Of a DNA stretch of 60,128 nt, positions 32,189-40,582 are shown one piece after another (the stretch's first letter is position 1; each line of letters begins with the position of its first letter). This DNA comes from a virus: the IMG/VR virus record IMGVR_UViG_3300007908_000001, positions 1 to 60,128 of that record, one strand, 5' to 3'. The notes below the pieces were generated by a model. That model did not search any database and was not told where the DNA came from. It saw nothing but the letters and a program-made list of their open reading frames with translations. The translations under genes were made by a program, and so were the position numbers.

Positions 32189-34518
32189 TAATCGAAATAC
32201 CTCCTTACCGTCGCGTCTACCGCATTGCCGTCATTAACGTGCGGTCTAACGATGCCCCCGACTTTCTGTCCGTCCATTTCGACGACTAGATTCGTCAACT
32301 TACGCTCTAACGACGCTATTGCGCCGACTAACATCGAGTCGCGCTGATTGACGTTTACCTCGCCGGATAACGCTGCGGACAGACTGCGGTAATCTGCGTT
32401 AGGCGTTGCGTAGGATAAATCCGGCTTGATAGTCGCAGATTCCGATAAGGCTTGCGCCGACTTCGTTACTGCGCCATTCATTCCGTCGATACCTATTGCG
32501 AGACCTTCGCCGAGATTGACTCCGTAGCCCTTGAATAGACGGGATGGCGAGTTGATTCCGAAGAAGCTAGTTACCGTGTTTTTAATGTTAGTCGCGATAT
32601 TCTTAACGGCTTTACCGGCTGCGCCAACCATCGAGCTAATGCCTTTGATAAGTCCTTTGATGATGTCCTTACCAATCTGCTTTAAATCAATCTCTTTAAA
32701 AAATTTGACGATATTATTCATGATTTTAATAGCAGTCGCTTTAATAGAGTCCCAAGCGCCTTCCCAATCTCCTTTTATCAAATACATTACTGCATCGATT
32801 ATTCCGAGGATGACATCCATCGTTTGACGTATCACTGTCTTAATAATCCCCCAAGCGACCTTGATGATACCGGTAATGATCGGCCAAACGATTTGGAATA
32901 TCCCTTTGATATAGCCCATAATCAACTTAATAACTTCCCATATATTCTTGAATGTCCCGCTAACAACCGCCATAATCGCCTCGCCGTGATTATCCCAAAC
33001 CGCCTTAATCTTTCCGAGGATTTCCTTGATAAAACTCCAAACCTCGGTTATTACTGTCTTAACGATTCCCTTAATAAATTCGAGCGCTTCCGTAAAGCCT
33101 TCCTTAATCTGTTCCCACACTTCGAGGACTCCATCGCGGAACCATTCCACGTTGTTATACGCCCATACAAAAGCAGCTACGAGTATCGCAATAACCGCAA
33201 CAACGCCGGATATAATAGCGATTGTTTTCAAGAGAACTAACGACGTAGTTCCGAAAACAGTTGCAATTGCCGCGAAGCCTGTGAGTATCGACGGTATGAA
33301 TCCGATTAATAATAGTATCGGGCCGATGATTAACGCTAGAGCTGCGACCACTGCTAATATTACCGCTATTGTAGATTTAGTTCCTTCGCTTAATCCGTTA
33401 AACTTATCGGCTAACGATTGGACAAACCCCGCCATACTCTTAACTAGCGGGAGCAACGCAGTTCCGATGGAGATTGCGATTTCTTCGAAGGCTGACGAAA
33501 GATTCTCCATCGCGCCTTGCAAGTTATCCTTCATCGTATTACGCATTTCTAAGAGCGCTCCGTCGGAATCCTCGACTTTACCTTTTAATTCTCCGTACTC
33601 GTTTCCAAGTCCTTCGATCATTGCGTTAAATGTTTTACCGTGGTTAAGTCCGGCTAACTGCGTCTGATAATGCGCTTTTTCTGCGTCAGTCATTTTCGAT
33701 AGTTTACCGCGTACTTCCGTTAATACCGTTTCCATCCCGCGGAAATTACCTTCGGAGTCGAACGCTGAAACTCCTATTTCCTTCATCGCCTTTGCAGCGG
33801 GCCCTGTTGAAGCCGTCATTCTCGTCATAATTGCGTTGATTGCCGTCCCTGCTTCGCTCGCTTTAAATCCTCGGTTTGCTAATACGCCTAAGAATGCTGT
33901 CGATTCCTCTAAAGGAACGTTAAATCTATCGAATGTACCTCCGGCAATAACGAACGCTTCCATAAGCGCGTCGATGTCCGTGTTTGAGTTAGCCGCTGTT
34001 GTAGCGACTTTATCGAGATATCCGTCGAGGTCTTGTACTTCAAGTCCGAGTCCAGCCATACTATCCGTTACAAGATCGGAAGCCCTTCCGAGGTCTAATG
34101 CGCCTGCTTCCGCTAAGTGAAGAATCGGGCCAATTCCGCCCATCATCTGTTGCGTATTCCACCCCGCGAGCGCCATATACTCAAGTGCTTCGGCTGATTC
34201 GGTAGCACTGAACGACGTGCTTGCGCCCCAATCTCGCGCCGACTGCGTTAAGTCGTCTAATTCCTTACCAGTAGTCCCGCTTATCGCCGCTACCTTAGAC
34301 ATTCCGCCTTCAAAGTCCGCTGCCTTTTTAACGGCGTAACCAAGACCGGCGGAAATCGCTAAGCCCGCTCCTGTAACTACTTTGCCCGTCGACTTAAACG
34401 CATCAAACGTTTCTTTATTCGCCGATGTAAAGTCAGTTAACGACTTATTCGCGTCTTTCATTTTCCGACTAAAATCGGTAATGTCCGCTCCTACGCGGAT
34501 TAATATGCTATCGCTCAA
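32188..34518 (-). CDS. Tail tape measure protein
   Basis: 776 residues, TP901 family: SILIRVGADITDFSRKMKDA at the start, the conserved core KVAAISGTTGKELDDLTQSA and TSFSATESAEALEYMALAGW. Two hydrophobic regions follow (about 378-450: STIAVILAVVAALALIIGPI and others), then helical repeats and a C-terminal FGINSPSRLFKGYG. Tape measures fix tail length at about 1.5 angstrom per residue, so a tail of roughly 115 nm is expected. TTG start at 34516-34518 with GGAGTG upstream. Confidence 0.95.
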   Translation of the reverse strand: MSDSILIRVGADITDFSRKMKDANKSLTDFTSANKETFDAFKSTGKVVTGAGLAISAGLGYAVKKAADFEGGMSKVAAISGTTGKELDDLTQSARDWGASTSFSATESAEALEYMALAGWNTQQMMGGIGPILHLAEAGALDLGRASDLVTDSMAGLGLEVQDLDGYLDKVATTAANSNTDIDALMEAFVIAGGTFDRFNVPLEESTAFLGVLANRGFKASEAGTAINAIMTRMTASTGPAAKAMKEIGVSAFDSEGNFRGMETVLTEVRGKLSKMTDAEKAHYQTQLAGLNHGKTFNAMIEGLGNEYGELKGKVEDSDGALLEMRNTMKDNLQGAMENLSSAFEEIAISIGTALLPLVKSMAGFVQSLADKFNGLSEGTKSTIAVILAVVAALALIIGPILLLIGFIPSILTGFAAIATVFGTTSLVLLKTIAIISGVVAVIAILVAAFVWAYNNVEWFRDGVLEVWEQIKEGFTEALEFIKGIVKTVITEVWSFIKEILGKIKAVWDNHGEAIMAVVSGTFKNIWEVIKLIMGYIKGIFQIVWPIITGIIKVAWGIIKTVIRQTMDVILGIIDAVMYLIKGDWEGAWDSIKATAIKIMNNIVKFFKEIDLKQIGKDIIKGLIKGISSMVGAAGKAVKNIATNIKNTVTSFFGINSPSRLFKGYGVNLGEGLAIGIDGMNGAVTKSAQALSESATIKPDLSYATPNADYRSLSAALSGEVNVNQRDSMLVGAIASLERKLTNLVVEMDGQKVGGIVRPHVNDGNAVDATVRRYFD

Positions 34519-34543
34519 TTAATGCGTCACTCCTTTCCGACGC

Positions 34544-34876
34544 CTATTCCTTCGGTAAATTCGTAAGTTGCGCAAGCCATTCGTTCGTGCGAGCGGTCTT
34601 TTCCTTCATGTCCGCCAAATCCGCCGTCTTAGTTTCGGACTCGCTACGACGCTTAAATAAGTCGCTCGCCTTTAGTCGCTTAGCGTGATACGCTTGTCGC
34701 ATCATCATCGCTTCGTTCGCCATACGCTCATATTCGTCAGCTTGACGTTCCCCCTGCGCCCGCAATTCAATCGTAAACTCGCGCGGTGTTAACGATAATG
34801 TCTCACTTGCGGATAATCCGAGGTATCGCCTACCGTCAAATATCGCCTTCTCGACTTCGCATAAATCCGAATTTAC
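34544..34876 (-). CDS. Tail assembly chaperone, frameshifted C-terminal part (gpGT-like)
   Basis: The frame is open from upstream of the stop of the 34873-35238 gene, in the -1 frame, with no usable start codon until a TTG deep inside (34763-34765). The reading (VEKAIFDGRRYLGLSASETL, SLTPREFTIELRAQGERQAD) matches the T part of gpG/gpGT chaperones, with the typical TPREF. It should be made by a -1 ribosomal frameshift near the end of the upstream gene. I see no canonical X-XXY-YYZ slip site in the overlap, so the exact site is open. The fusion recruits tape measure to the growing tail. Confidence 0.75.
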   Translation of the reverse strand, partial: VNSDLCEVEKAIFDGRRYLGLSASETLSLTPREFTIELRAQGERQADEYERMANEAMMMRQAYHAKRLKASDLFKRRSESETKTADLADMKEKTARTNEWLAQLTNLPKE

Positions 34877-35238
34877 TTCAGAATTTCGTCTAGCGCCGCT
34901 CTTGCTTTCTTGTCCTTCGATAGCAACTTCGTTACTACCGCTTTGTAGAAAAAACTATCGGTAACTACCTCGTTCGACAGGCGTAATATACCTTGGAAAT
35001 CGAGTTCTTCCGTTGCCATAGCTTCGGATATAGCGTCTTCAATTACGTCTATCGCGAAGTTTTCCTTCGTATGCAATAACGCCGCTTGTACGATATGCGG
35101 AAATGTATCCAAATCGCCTTGTATCGCTTTTCCGATTAATTCGTATGAGCCACCTTCGTATAGTCCGTTCAGACGCTTAACGCCCGCCCATTCCAGACGC
35201 AATTCGTATTCTTTTCCGTTAACTTTAAATGTCGCCAT
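34873..35238 (-). CDS. Tail assembly chaperone (gpG-like)
   Basis: 121 residues; opens MATFKVNGKEYELRLEWAGV, then KRLNGLYEGGSYELIGKAIQ, the pattern of gpG-type chaperones in Gram-positive siphoviruses. It lies between the tail tube and tape measure genes. The unshifted product and the -1 frameshift product (see 34544-34876) act together in tail assembly. A terminator hairpin upstream (35306-35327) lowers its level relative to the tube protein. Confidence 0.85.
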   Translation of the reverse strand: MATFKVNGKEYELRLEWAGVKRLNGLYEGGSYELIGKAIQGDLDTFPHIVQAALLHTKENFAIDVIEDAISEAMATEELDFQGILRLSNEVVTDSFFYKAVVTKLLSKDKKARAALDEILK

Positions 35239-35305
35239 ATATCGTTAATCCCCTTTTTACCGCCGGTAGGCGTAGTTGTACGGGTAGCGCCCGTCATTCG
35301 TAAGT

Positions 35306-35327
35306 AAAAGCGGACAATTAAGTCCGC
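35306..35327 (-). terminator. Attenuating terminator after the tail tube gene
   Basis: GCGGAC and GTCCGC arms around AATTAA, followed on the minus strand by TTTT. It lies just after the major tail protein stop. A second hairpin (ACGGG-TAGC-GCCCGT, 35280-35294) follows. This arrangement would give much tail tube protein and less chaperone and tape measure. Confidence 0.75.
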
Positions 35328-35332
35328 CGTTG

Positions 35333-35776
35333 TCAATCTATCGTCGTTGCGCCTTCCGGTACTTCTACGAGCGTTTCCACCGACGTATTGCCGATTAGTT
35401 TCGCGTCAAACGAATATGTCGCCGATTCGTCATCCGGATACTCTACGTCAAAAGACGATAGCATGTATTTTCCGACTTTCGCTTCGAGCGTATTAATATT
35501 GATTTCGAGGATTTCCGCGAACGTTGCGTCGTCAATATGTTTTTCGAGTTGCGTAAGGGCCGGATCATCGTCGGACATAAGTCCTTCGAATGAAATCGTT
35601 TCTTCTTTCTTCCCGTAATCTGTCCCATCGATATCCTTCGTAGATATTTCCAGTTCTTCGCGAGTCTTCGAACGTCCTCCGCTTGTTTGATACAAAACGC
35701 GTAGCGTCTGTTCTGCGGATAGTTCGTCTTCAAAACGTACCGCGAATACTACCTGTTGCCCTTTTATAATAGCCAT
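35333..35776 (-). CDS. Major tail (tube) protein
   Basis: 147 residues, TP901-1-like tail tube: MAIIKGQQVVFAVRFEDELS, TREELEISTKDIDGTDYGKK, then ISFEGLMSDDD and YSFDAKLIGNTSVETLVEVP. The domain is beta-rich, of the length usual for this family. It polymerises around the tape measure. It is followed by an attenuator. Confidence 0.9.
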   Translation of the reverse strand: MAIIKGQQVVFAVRFEDELSAEQTLRVLYQTSGGRSKTREELEISTKDIDGTDYGKKEETISFEGLMSDDDPALTQLEKHIDDATFAEILEININTLEAKVGKYMLSSFDVEYPDDESATYSFDAKLIGNTSVETLVEVPEGATTID

Positions 35777-35793
35777 CCGTTAATTCCCCCTCG

Positions 35794-36225
35794 TTATTTT
35801 CCGTATTGATTTACGTCGATTTCTACGTCGAAATAAACCCTATGATACCGCGATAAATCTTCGATGTTATCCGCATTAAACGGTACTTCCGCCGTTACAT
35901 CGCACATAAAAAAGCCGTCCACTACTGCGGGCGACTTCTCGTAATTTACATACGGTATTTTGTCGTAAAGTAATATCCGACTTATTGCGGTTTGATGCCG
36001 TGAACGCGTAGAGCCAGAACTCGCGAACAATCCGATTTGAAACCGGAATGTCGTCTGTATTGCTTCGCGCTGTTTCGCTAATATCTCGTTGTTATTCTGC
36101 ATTTGCTCGATGGTGATAAACGGATTCTCCGCCGGTAGTTTCATACCGCTTTGATGCCATACGACGGGCAATCCGGTAGCTGTCCGCAAATGCGTTATTA
36201 ATGAAGCGTGTAAACTGTATTGCAT
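35794..36225 (-). CDS. Tail terminator/completion protein
   Basis: 143 residues. The opening MQYSLHASLITHLRTATGLP, then VVWHQSGMKLPAENPFITIE, resembles tail terminator proteins (DUF3168/gpU-like) that cap the tail before head joining. The position between the gp10-like protein and tail tube supports this. The call is by position and general pattern. Confidence 0.7.
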   Translation of the reverse strand: MQYSLHASLITHLRTATGLPVVWHQSGMKLPAENPFITIEQMQNNNEILAKQREAIQTTFRFQIGLFASSGSTRSRHQTAISRILLYDKIPYVNYEKSPAVVDGFFMCDVTAEVPFNADNIEDLSRYHRVYFDVEIDVNQYGK

Positions 36226-36229
36226 CGCG

Positions 36230-36586
36230 TCACTCCTTCGTTATTTCCCGTAATATTGCTTCGCGGTATGGCGTCCGGTTATTCCAAACGGCTTTCCGGA
36301 TAAAGCCTTTCTTCGTCTTATGCTCGTATTCTTGTCGACGGGCGTATTCGAGTGTGCTTCCGAAAGTCCATACGCCTTTTAATCCGTTATCGCGTTCCGG
36401 ACTTGCCGTAATTGAATTCTTAAGGTAGGCATCCAATACCGGAGCCGCTTCCGCCGCTTCGTTCGCCATCTTCCGCGTGTACGTTTCCGTAACCTTGTCG
36501 ACGGTTTCAAGCGTCTTATGTCCGGCAAACTCGCGGAACTTCTTTTCGAGCGCATCTCCGCCAAGTATCTTTATATCGAGTTTCAT
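36230..36586 (-). CDS. HK97 gp10-like head-tail protein
   Basis: 118 residues: MKLDIKILGGDALEKKFREF, TRKMANEAAEAAPVLDAYLK, then a charged end with KGFIRKAVWNN. This is the HK97 gp10 pattern (a helix followed by a beta region with the Ala-Pro motif). It is a neck or head-completion component. It overlaps its upstream neighbour. Confidence 0.85.
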   Translation of the reverse strand: MKLDIKILGGDALEKKFREFAGHKTLETVDKVTETYTRKMANEAAEAAPVLDAYLKNSITASPERDNGLKGVWTFGSTLEYARRQEYEHKTKKGFIRKAVWNNRTPYREAILREITKE

Positions 36587-36975
36587 ACGGTTCGCCTCGC
36601 AATCATTTCGTATCGATTACGCTCGCCGATACCTTTTTTATCAATCGCGATTATCACGTAGGTAACACCGTCATGTCGTACGTATTCGATTAACTCCGCA
36701 ATGTCCGCGATTAAGTCGATTTCAACCGATATCTGAATATCGCCCTTCTCGTAGATAATCCCGTTATCTGTGTAACGATCACTTCCGCCTTGTGCCGATG
36801 ATACTTCGGTAACTACGGATAAGACGTTGCGCTCAACGATCACTTCGTCCGTTAGCTCGCCGGATATATCGTCGTATACGCCGGTCTTGTAACTGACCGT
36901 AATATTGCGTTGTCTTCCCCGTTTAATTTCGCTACTTGCTTCGCGCATGTACGCGATATCTGCATCCGTTAACAT
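36583..36975 (-). CDS. Head-tail joining (stopper-like) protein
   Basis: 130 residues: MLTDADIAYMREASSEIKRG at the start, then NITVSYKTGVYDDISGE and a beta-rich core. Position and size fit a head-closure or stopper protein (SPP1 gp16-like). It opens with a helical leader and follows the adaptor and gpF-like genes. The assignment is by context. Confidence 0.7.
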   Translation of the reverse strand: MLTDADIAYMREASSEIKRGRQRNITVSYKTGVYDDISGELTDEVIVERNVLSVVTEVSSAQGGSDRYTDNGIIYEKGDIQISVEIDLIADIAELIEYVRHDGVTYVIIAIDKKGIGERNRYEMIARRTV

Positions 36976-36978
36976 GCG

Positions 36979-37803
36979 TTATAACCACCTTTCGTCGAGG
37001 ACGTAGGTAATGTACGATGTACAGTTCGGATGTGGTGAATAAATCTCGTCGTCAGACGGTTTATAAACTCCCGCACCCTTTCCGTATTTATCCGCGTTTG
37101 CTAATTCGTAGCATCGGTGAGCATCGTGATTTCGATGTCCGGGACGGTCGTTAATCCGTACCCACTGAACGACTTCCGATTCCCTTGCGCTAAACGCCGT
37201 AGCTGTCCGGTAAGCCGTCGAGCCTTCGGTTTGCGCGAGTCTACGAATCTTCCACGTTTCGTTATCGTGAACACGGCGAATCTTCGGTATCATCGTCGAC
37301 ACGCCTTCGCCTCGTAGAATAGACGAGCGGATAACGGACGATAGTTCGTCGCGCATCTCTCCGCTCAAATCCCACACGCGGTCGGATAGCACAAGACCGT
37401 CGCTTCCGAATCGCTTCGTTACATAGCGGAAGACATTCCGGTTTACCTTGTCGAACGAAGAAACGCCGATGCCGACACTTCCGATAGTTGATACGATTCC
37501 TGCGTTAACCCTGCGCGTAGTCCATTCGCTAGTATTCGTTATGATTTCGTCGAAGGCTAGTACGCCGTGTTCCCGTAATAATCGTTCTATATCGTCCATA
37601 TCACGCATAAGCCGCCCGATTCGCTGTCGCTTGATAACGCCATCACTTCCGGCATATTCCGTTAGTAAGTCCGATAACTCTACGCGTACCCTTCCGATTT
37701 CCCGTATAGCGAACGCCTGCTGTTTTTTATTGAGTGCGTTGTAGTCCGTGGATAATCGTTTGAATATGCGGTCAAGTTCCGCTTGTGATTTAACCGCCGT
37801 CAT
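36979..37803 (-). CDS. Minor head protein, Mu gpF/SPP1 gp7-like
   Basis: 274 residues. The C-terminal part carries the family motif: RRLAQTEGSTAYRTATAFSA, VVQWVRINDRPGHRNHDAHR, then SPHPNCTSYITYV, with conserved His and Cys. The N-terminal 150 are helical. These proteins attach to portal and act in DNA ejection or head assembly. It is encoded after the connector gene instead of next to the portal, which is less usual. Confidence 0.85.
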   Translation of the reverse strand: MTAVKSQAELDRIFKRLSTDYNALNKKQQAFAIREIGRVRVELSDLLTEYAGSDGVIKRQRIGRLMRDMDDIERLLREHGVLAFDEIITNTSEWTTRRVNAGIVSTIGSVGIGVSSFDKVNRNVFRYVTKRFGSDGLVLSDRVWDLSGEMRDELSSVIRSSILRGEGVSTMIPKIRRVHDNETWKIRRLAQTEGSTAYRTATAFSARESEVVQWVRINDRPGHRNHDAHRCYELANADKYGKGAGVYKPSDDEIYSPHPNCTSYITYVLDERWL

Positions 37804-38180
37804 AACCGATCACGTCGTGGCATTACGGCAAACGACGATTTAAACACCAAGTCCTGAACGTCTAACTCCGCTTGGTACTCATCGCGGAATAACTTCGCAA
37901 GTTCGCGGTATTCCTTCGATATCATCGTCTTGTCGACCGATTCTTCGCCGTCCGTAAATTTAAAGTATGACGCCGCGTTGATAGCGACGAGTGTCGCCAG
38001 TTCCGCAGACGCATACGATAGTAGCTTGTTATAATCCGTCAGAGGTACGTCGACGCTCGTTTGATATCCGAACATGCCAAACGTATCCTCCAAGGTATCC
38101 GTCACTGCGTCGATAGGCAACGCTGTAACTGCGTCAAATCTTCGTATCAAGCGCTGTGACATCTGCTCAAAAGTCGCCAT
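37800..38180 (-). CDS. Head-tail connector (adaptor) protein
   Basis: 126 residues, mostly helical: MATFEQMSQRLIRRFDAVTA, ASAELATLVAINAASYFKFT, EYRELAKLFRDEYQAEL. This fits gp6/gp15-like adaptors that sit below the portal. It overlaps the gpF-like gene start by four bases. Confidence 0.7.
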   Translation of the reverse strand: MATFEQMSQRLIRRFDAVTALPIDAVTDTLEDTFGMFGYQTSVDVPLTDYNKLLSYASAELATLVAINAASYFKFTDGEESVDKTMISKEYRELAKLFRDEYQAELDVQDLVFKSSFAVMPRRDRL

Positions 38181-38197
38181 ATACGCACCTCCTTCGG

Positions 38198-38422
38198 TTA
38201 TTTATCTTTTGACGCTGGCTTCCGTTTCTTAGGCGCAGGCTTGGCAGCTTTCGGCGCTGACTCCGATTTAGTAGCCGGCTTCGCCTTCGCTTTAGGTTCG
38301 GGAAGTATTTCGACGTAGCCGAGTCCTTCGTAATACTCCGCCTCGTCTTTCGATAGTTCGATTGTTGAGCCGATGGGACGTCCGTCAAACGTCGCCCCGA
38401 CCGTCTTAACTTTTACCGTCAA
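38198..38422 (-). CDS. Small protein with Lys/Ala/Pro-rich tail, 74 aa
   Basis: The first 45 residues form a small folded domain (VKVKTVGATFDGRPIGSTIE, LSKDEAEYYEGLGYVEI). The rest is a low-complexity tail (KAKAKPATKSESAPKAAKPA). It lies right behind the major capsid gene. Comparable small proteins occur here in related phages; their role is not known. Confidence 0.75.
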   Translation of the reverse strand: MTVKVKTVGATFDGRPIGSTIELSKDEAEYYEGLGYVEILPEPKAKAKPATKSESAPKAAKPAPKKRKPASKDK

Positions 38423-38423
38423 C

Positions 38424-39437
38424 TTATTCAGCCGCTACGTCAGCGTGGAAGATTAAGTCCGGATTTTCGATAACCGGTACGCCTGCCGCTGCAACGCGGA
38501 TAACCGATTGGATAGGCTCGAACAGGTCGTACGCGCGAAGGTCGATTCCCGGCTTATAGTCGTTCTCAACCGTTGGCCCGAATAGATATTGACCCGCTCC
38601 ACGTGATGCGAATACTACGCGATACTTCGGTAAGAATTCGATAACTTCGTCGTTACCCGTATAGATGTCTTTTACCGTAATAGAACGTTGAGCCTGTACT
38701 TTAACGTTAGGCAAGCCGTAACCCGCTAGTACGTCGTTTACTTCGTTAACAGATACGCGAGTAAATACACCGCTGTTACCGCGCGCTTCCGTGATGATTT
38801 CTTCGTTCGTTTGTAGTAACGAAAGTGCTTCGCGTGACATAATGATAGCGTCCGCTGATTTACCGTTCTTCGTCACATACGCGTCGTTCCATGCGATTAA
38901 ATCCGATAGAGGTTTCGCAGTAGCCGCAGTCCAAGCGTTTGCTCCGGACTTAACGTCAGGTGCGTCAATACCGAAACTTACGTTAATTTTAACGCCGTTC
39001 TTGTTGTACGCGAATGTACCTTTTAGTAGCGCCTCAAGTTTAGATACGTCTACGCGCTTGTTAAGTGCGTTTACTAGGTCAGCCGCTTTAACCGTTAACT
39101 GATCGACCATAGCCGACTTTTCTGCGTCCGAGCGTGCTTGGTTAAGCGCAAGTAGTTCTTCTTCCGTCGCGATATATTTAAGTCCGAGCTTTGCAACTTC
39201 GCCCATTTTATGAGCTACTGCGTCACGGTCAATTACAGGTGGTTCAGCACCGTATCCGATATATGCTGCGATGTGATTCGACTTCTTAACGATGTCGTAT
39301 GCGAACGTAGAACTAAACGTCTGTCCGTTCGGTAAAAATTCGTCCGCCAGTGATGGCGCCGTGTCACCTTCGATAAGTGTTACTAATCCGCGTAAAGCGG
39401 GTTCTTGCATCTCTAATAGATGGGAAATTCCAGCCAT
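38424..39437 (-). CDS. Major capsid protein
   Basis: 337 residues of the phage_cap_E (HK97-fold) type: LLEMQEPALRGLVTLIEGDT, AHKMGEVAKLGLKYIATEEE, then GVFTRVSVNEVNDVLAGYGL and RVVFASRGAGQYLFGPTVEN. It builds the icosahedral shell. The order around it (portal, scaffold, decoration, capsid) is canonical. No protease gene is seen, so maturation does not seem to need a prohead protease. Confidence 0.95.
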   Translation of the reverse strand: MAGISHLLEMQEPALRGLVTLIEGDTAPSLADEFLPNGQTFSSTFAYDIVKKSNHIAAYIGYGAEPPVIDRDAVAHKMGEVAKLGLKYIATEEELLALNQARSDAEKSAMVDQLTVKAADLVNALNKRVDVSKLEALLKGTFAYNKNGVKINVSFGIDAPDVKSGANAWTAATAKPLSDLIAWNDAYVTKNGKSADAIIMSREALSLLQTNEEIITEARGNSGVFTRVSVNEVNDVLAGYGLPNVKVQAQRSITVKDIYTGNDEVIEFLPKYRVVFASRGAGQYLFGPTVENDYKPGIDLRAYDLFEPIQSVIRVAAAGVPVIENPDLIFHADVAAE

Positions 39438-39491
39438 AATAAAAACTCCTCCTAATATTATCCGTTATATTTTTGTTAGTATTGCGTTATT

Positions 39492-39863
39492 TTAGATATG
39501 CGTTACATAGCGAATTTGTGGATTAGCCGCTTTAAATTCTGCTGTTGGTGCGTCTGCTAATTTAGCTTCGTAAACACTCCCGCGAACAATCAGTTCTCCC
39601 GCGATAAGATCGTTCTCACCGTCGTTATTGAAATCGACGTTAAGAATTCCGTAGTTATCGAAACCTTCAACAGCGCTGAATGGCTCGTACTTCCCGCTCG
39701 TCGTATTACGTGCGATTAGCTTTCCTACGTCGTGATAACCTGTCGCGAACGCAGTAGAGTCTAGCGTTGCGCCTCCCTCGATAAATTGAAGATGTTCAGA
39801 CGCGAGAATGTTCTTTCCGCCTGTGAAACCTGTTTCTGAAAATTTCGGTGTGTATAAAGGCAT
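39492..39863 (-). CDS. Head decoration protein
   Basis: 123 residues, beta-rich, with lambda gpD-like spacing: GGKNILASEHLQFIEGGATL, DVGKLIARNTTSGKYEPFSA, then DLIAGELIVRGSVYEAKL. It lies between scaffold and capsid, where HDPD-type decoration proteins are usually encoded. It stabilises the expanded capsid. Confidence 0.88.
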   Translation of the reverse strand: MPLYTPKFSETGFTGGKNILASEHLQFIEGGATLDSTAFATGYHDVGKLIARNTTSGKYEPFSAVEGFDNYGILNVDFNNDGENDLIAGELIVRGSVYEAKLADAPTAEFKAANPQIRYVTHI

Positions 39864-39893
39864 GATATTTTTTCCTCCTAGTTTTGTTTTCCG

Positions 39894-40487
39894 TTATGAT
39901 AAACGGTGTTTAATTCGTTCGTACATCGCCTTACCAATTTCCGTACCGTCCTTCTGTTCCGGTTGTTTCCGCGCGCCTCCGCCTGTTGCCGGATCAACGT
40001 AAGCCGGTGTCGGTGGTGCTACCGCTTTAAATCGTTCAACTGACGCCATAACTTCATCGTCATCGTCGCCCGTAATAAACGGCATTACATCCGCTAACTT
40101 GTCCGCGGGATAACCCGCTTCAATAAGTAGCGCCTGTTTCTTCGTTGCTAATTCGCTTGCCTTCGCCTGTAATTCGATTTCCGCAATGCGTGCCTGCGAT
40201 TGTTCGTAGAGCGTTTTAAACTCCGAATCTTCTTCGAGTTTCTTACGTTCCGCTTCGTCTTTCGCGTCTTGAATCGCCTTGTCCGCCCTAGCCTTCTCGC
40301 GCGCTAAACGCTCGCCTACAATGCGGTCGATGTCCGCTTGCGTATACTTCGGTTCTGCCGGTGGGTCGACTGGCGGGTCTAACGGTGGCGTTGGTGGGTC
40401 AGCCGGTGGTTCCGCGAAATGCTGTAAGTCTAAGCGTAGTAATTTCGGTGTTTCAAGGCGCAATGCCTCCGGTGTTTCTAGTTTCAT
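39894..40487 (-). CDS. Scaffolding protein (DUF4355)
   Basis: 197 residues from the ATG at 40485-40487, with GGGAGG upstream; a longer frame exists but lacks a site. A Pro-rich segment (PPADPPTPPLDPPVDPPAEP) comes first. A helical coiled coil follows (KYTQADIDRIVGERLAREKA to LEEDSEFKTLYEQSQARIAE), then a conserved GYPADKLADVMPFITGDDDD and a basic end. This is the DUF4355/GP20 scaffold pattern. It guides capsid assembly and then leaves. Confidence 0.88.
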   Translation of the reverse strand: MKLETPEALRLETPKLLRLDLQHFAEPPADPPTPPLDPPVDPPAEPKYTQADIDRIVGERLAREKARADKAIQDAKDEAERKKLEEDSEFKTLYEQSQARIAEIELQAKASELATKKQALLIEAGYPADKLADVMPFITGDDDDEVMASVERFKAVAPPTPAYVDPATGGGARKQPEQKDGTEIGKAMYERIKHRLS

Positions 40488-40582
40488 ATCGTATTCCTCC
40501 CGTGTTTTAACGCCGTCGCGTATTTGTCCGAGGCAGTTTATCGACATGTTCGTATCGGTCTAGGCTTGCGCCGGTATTACGT

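Noticed and set aside
38424-40487. A head maturation protease
   Set aside because: No gene between portal and capsid shows Ser-protease or ClpP-like motifs; the gene there is a DUF4355 scaffold.
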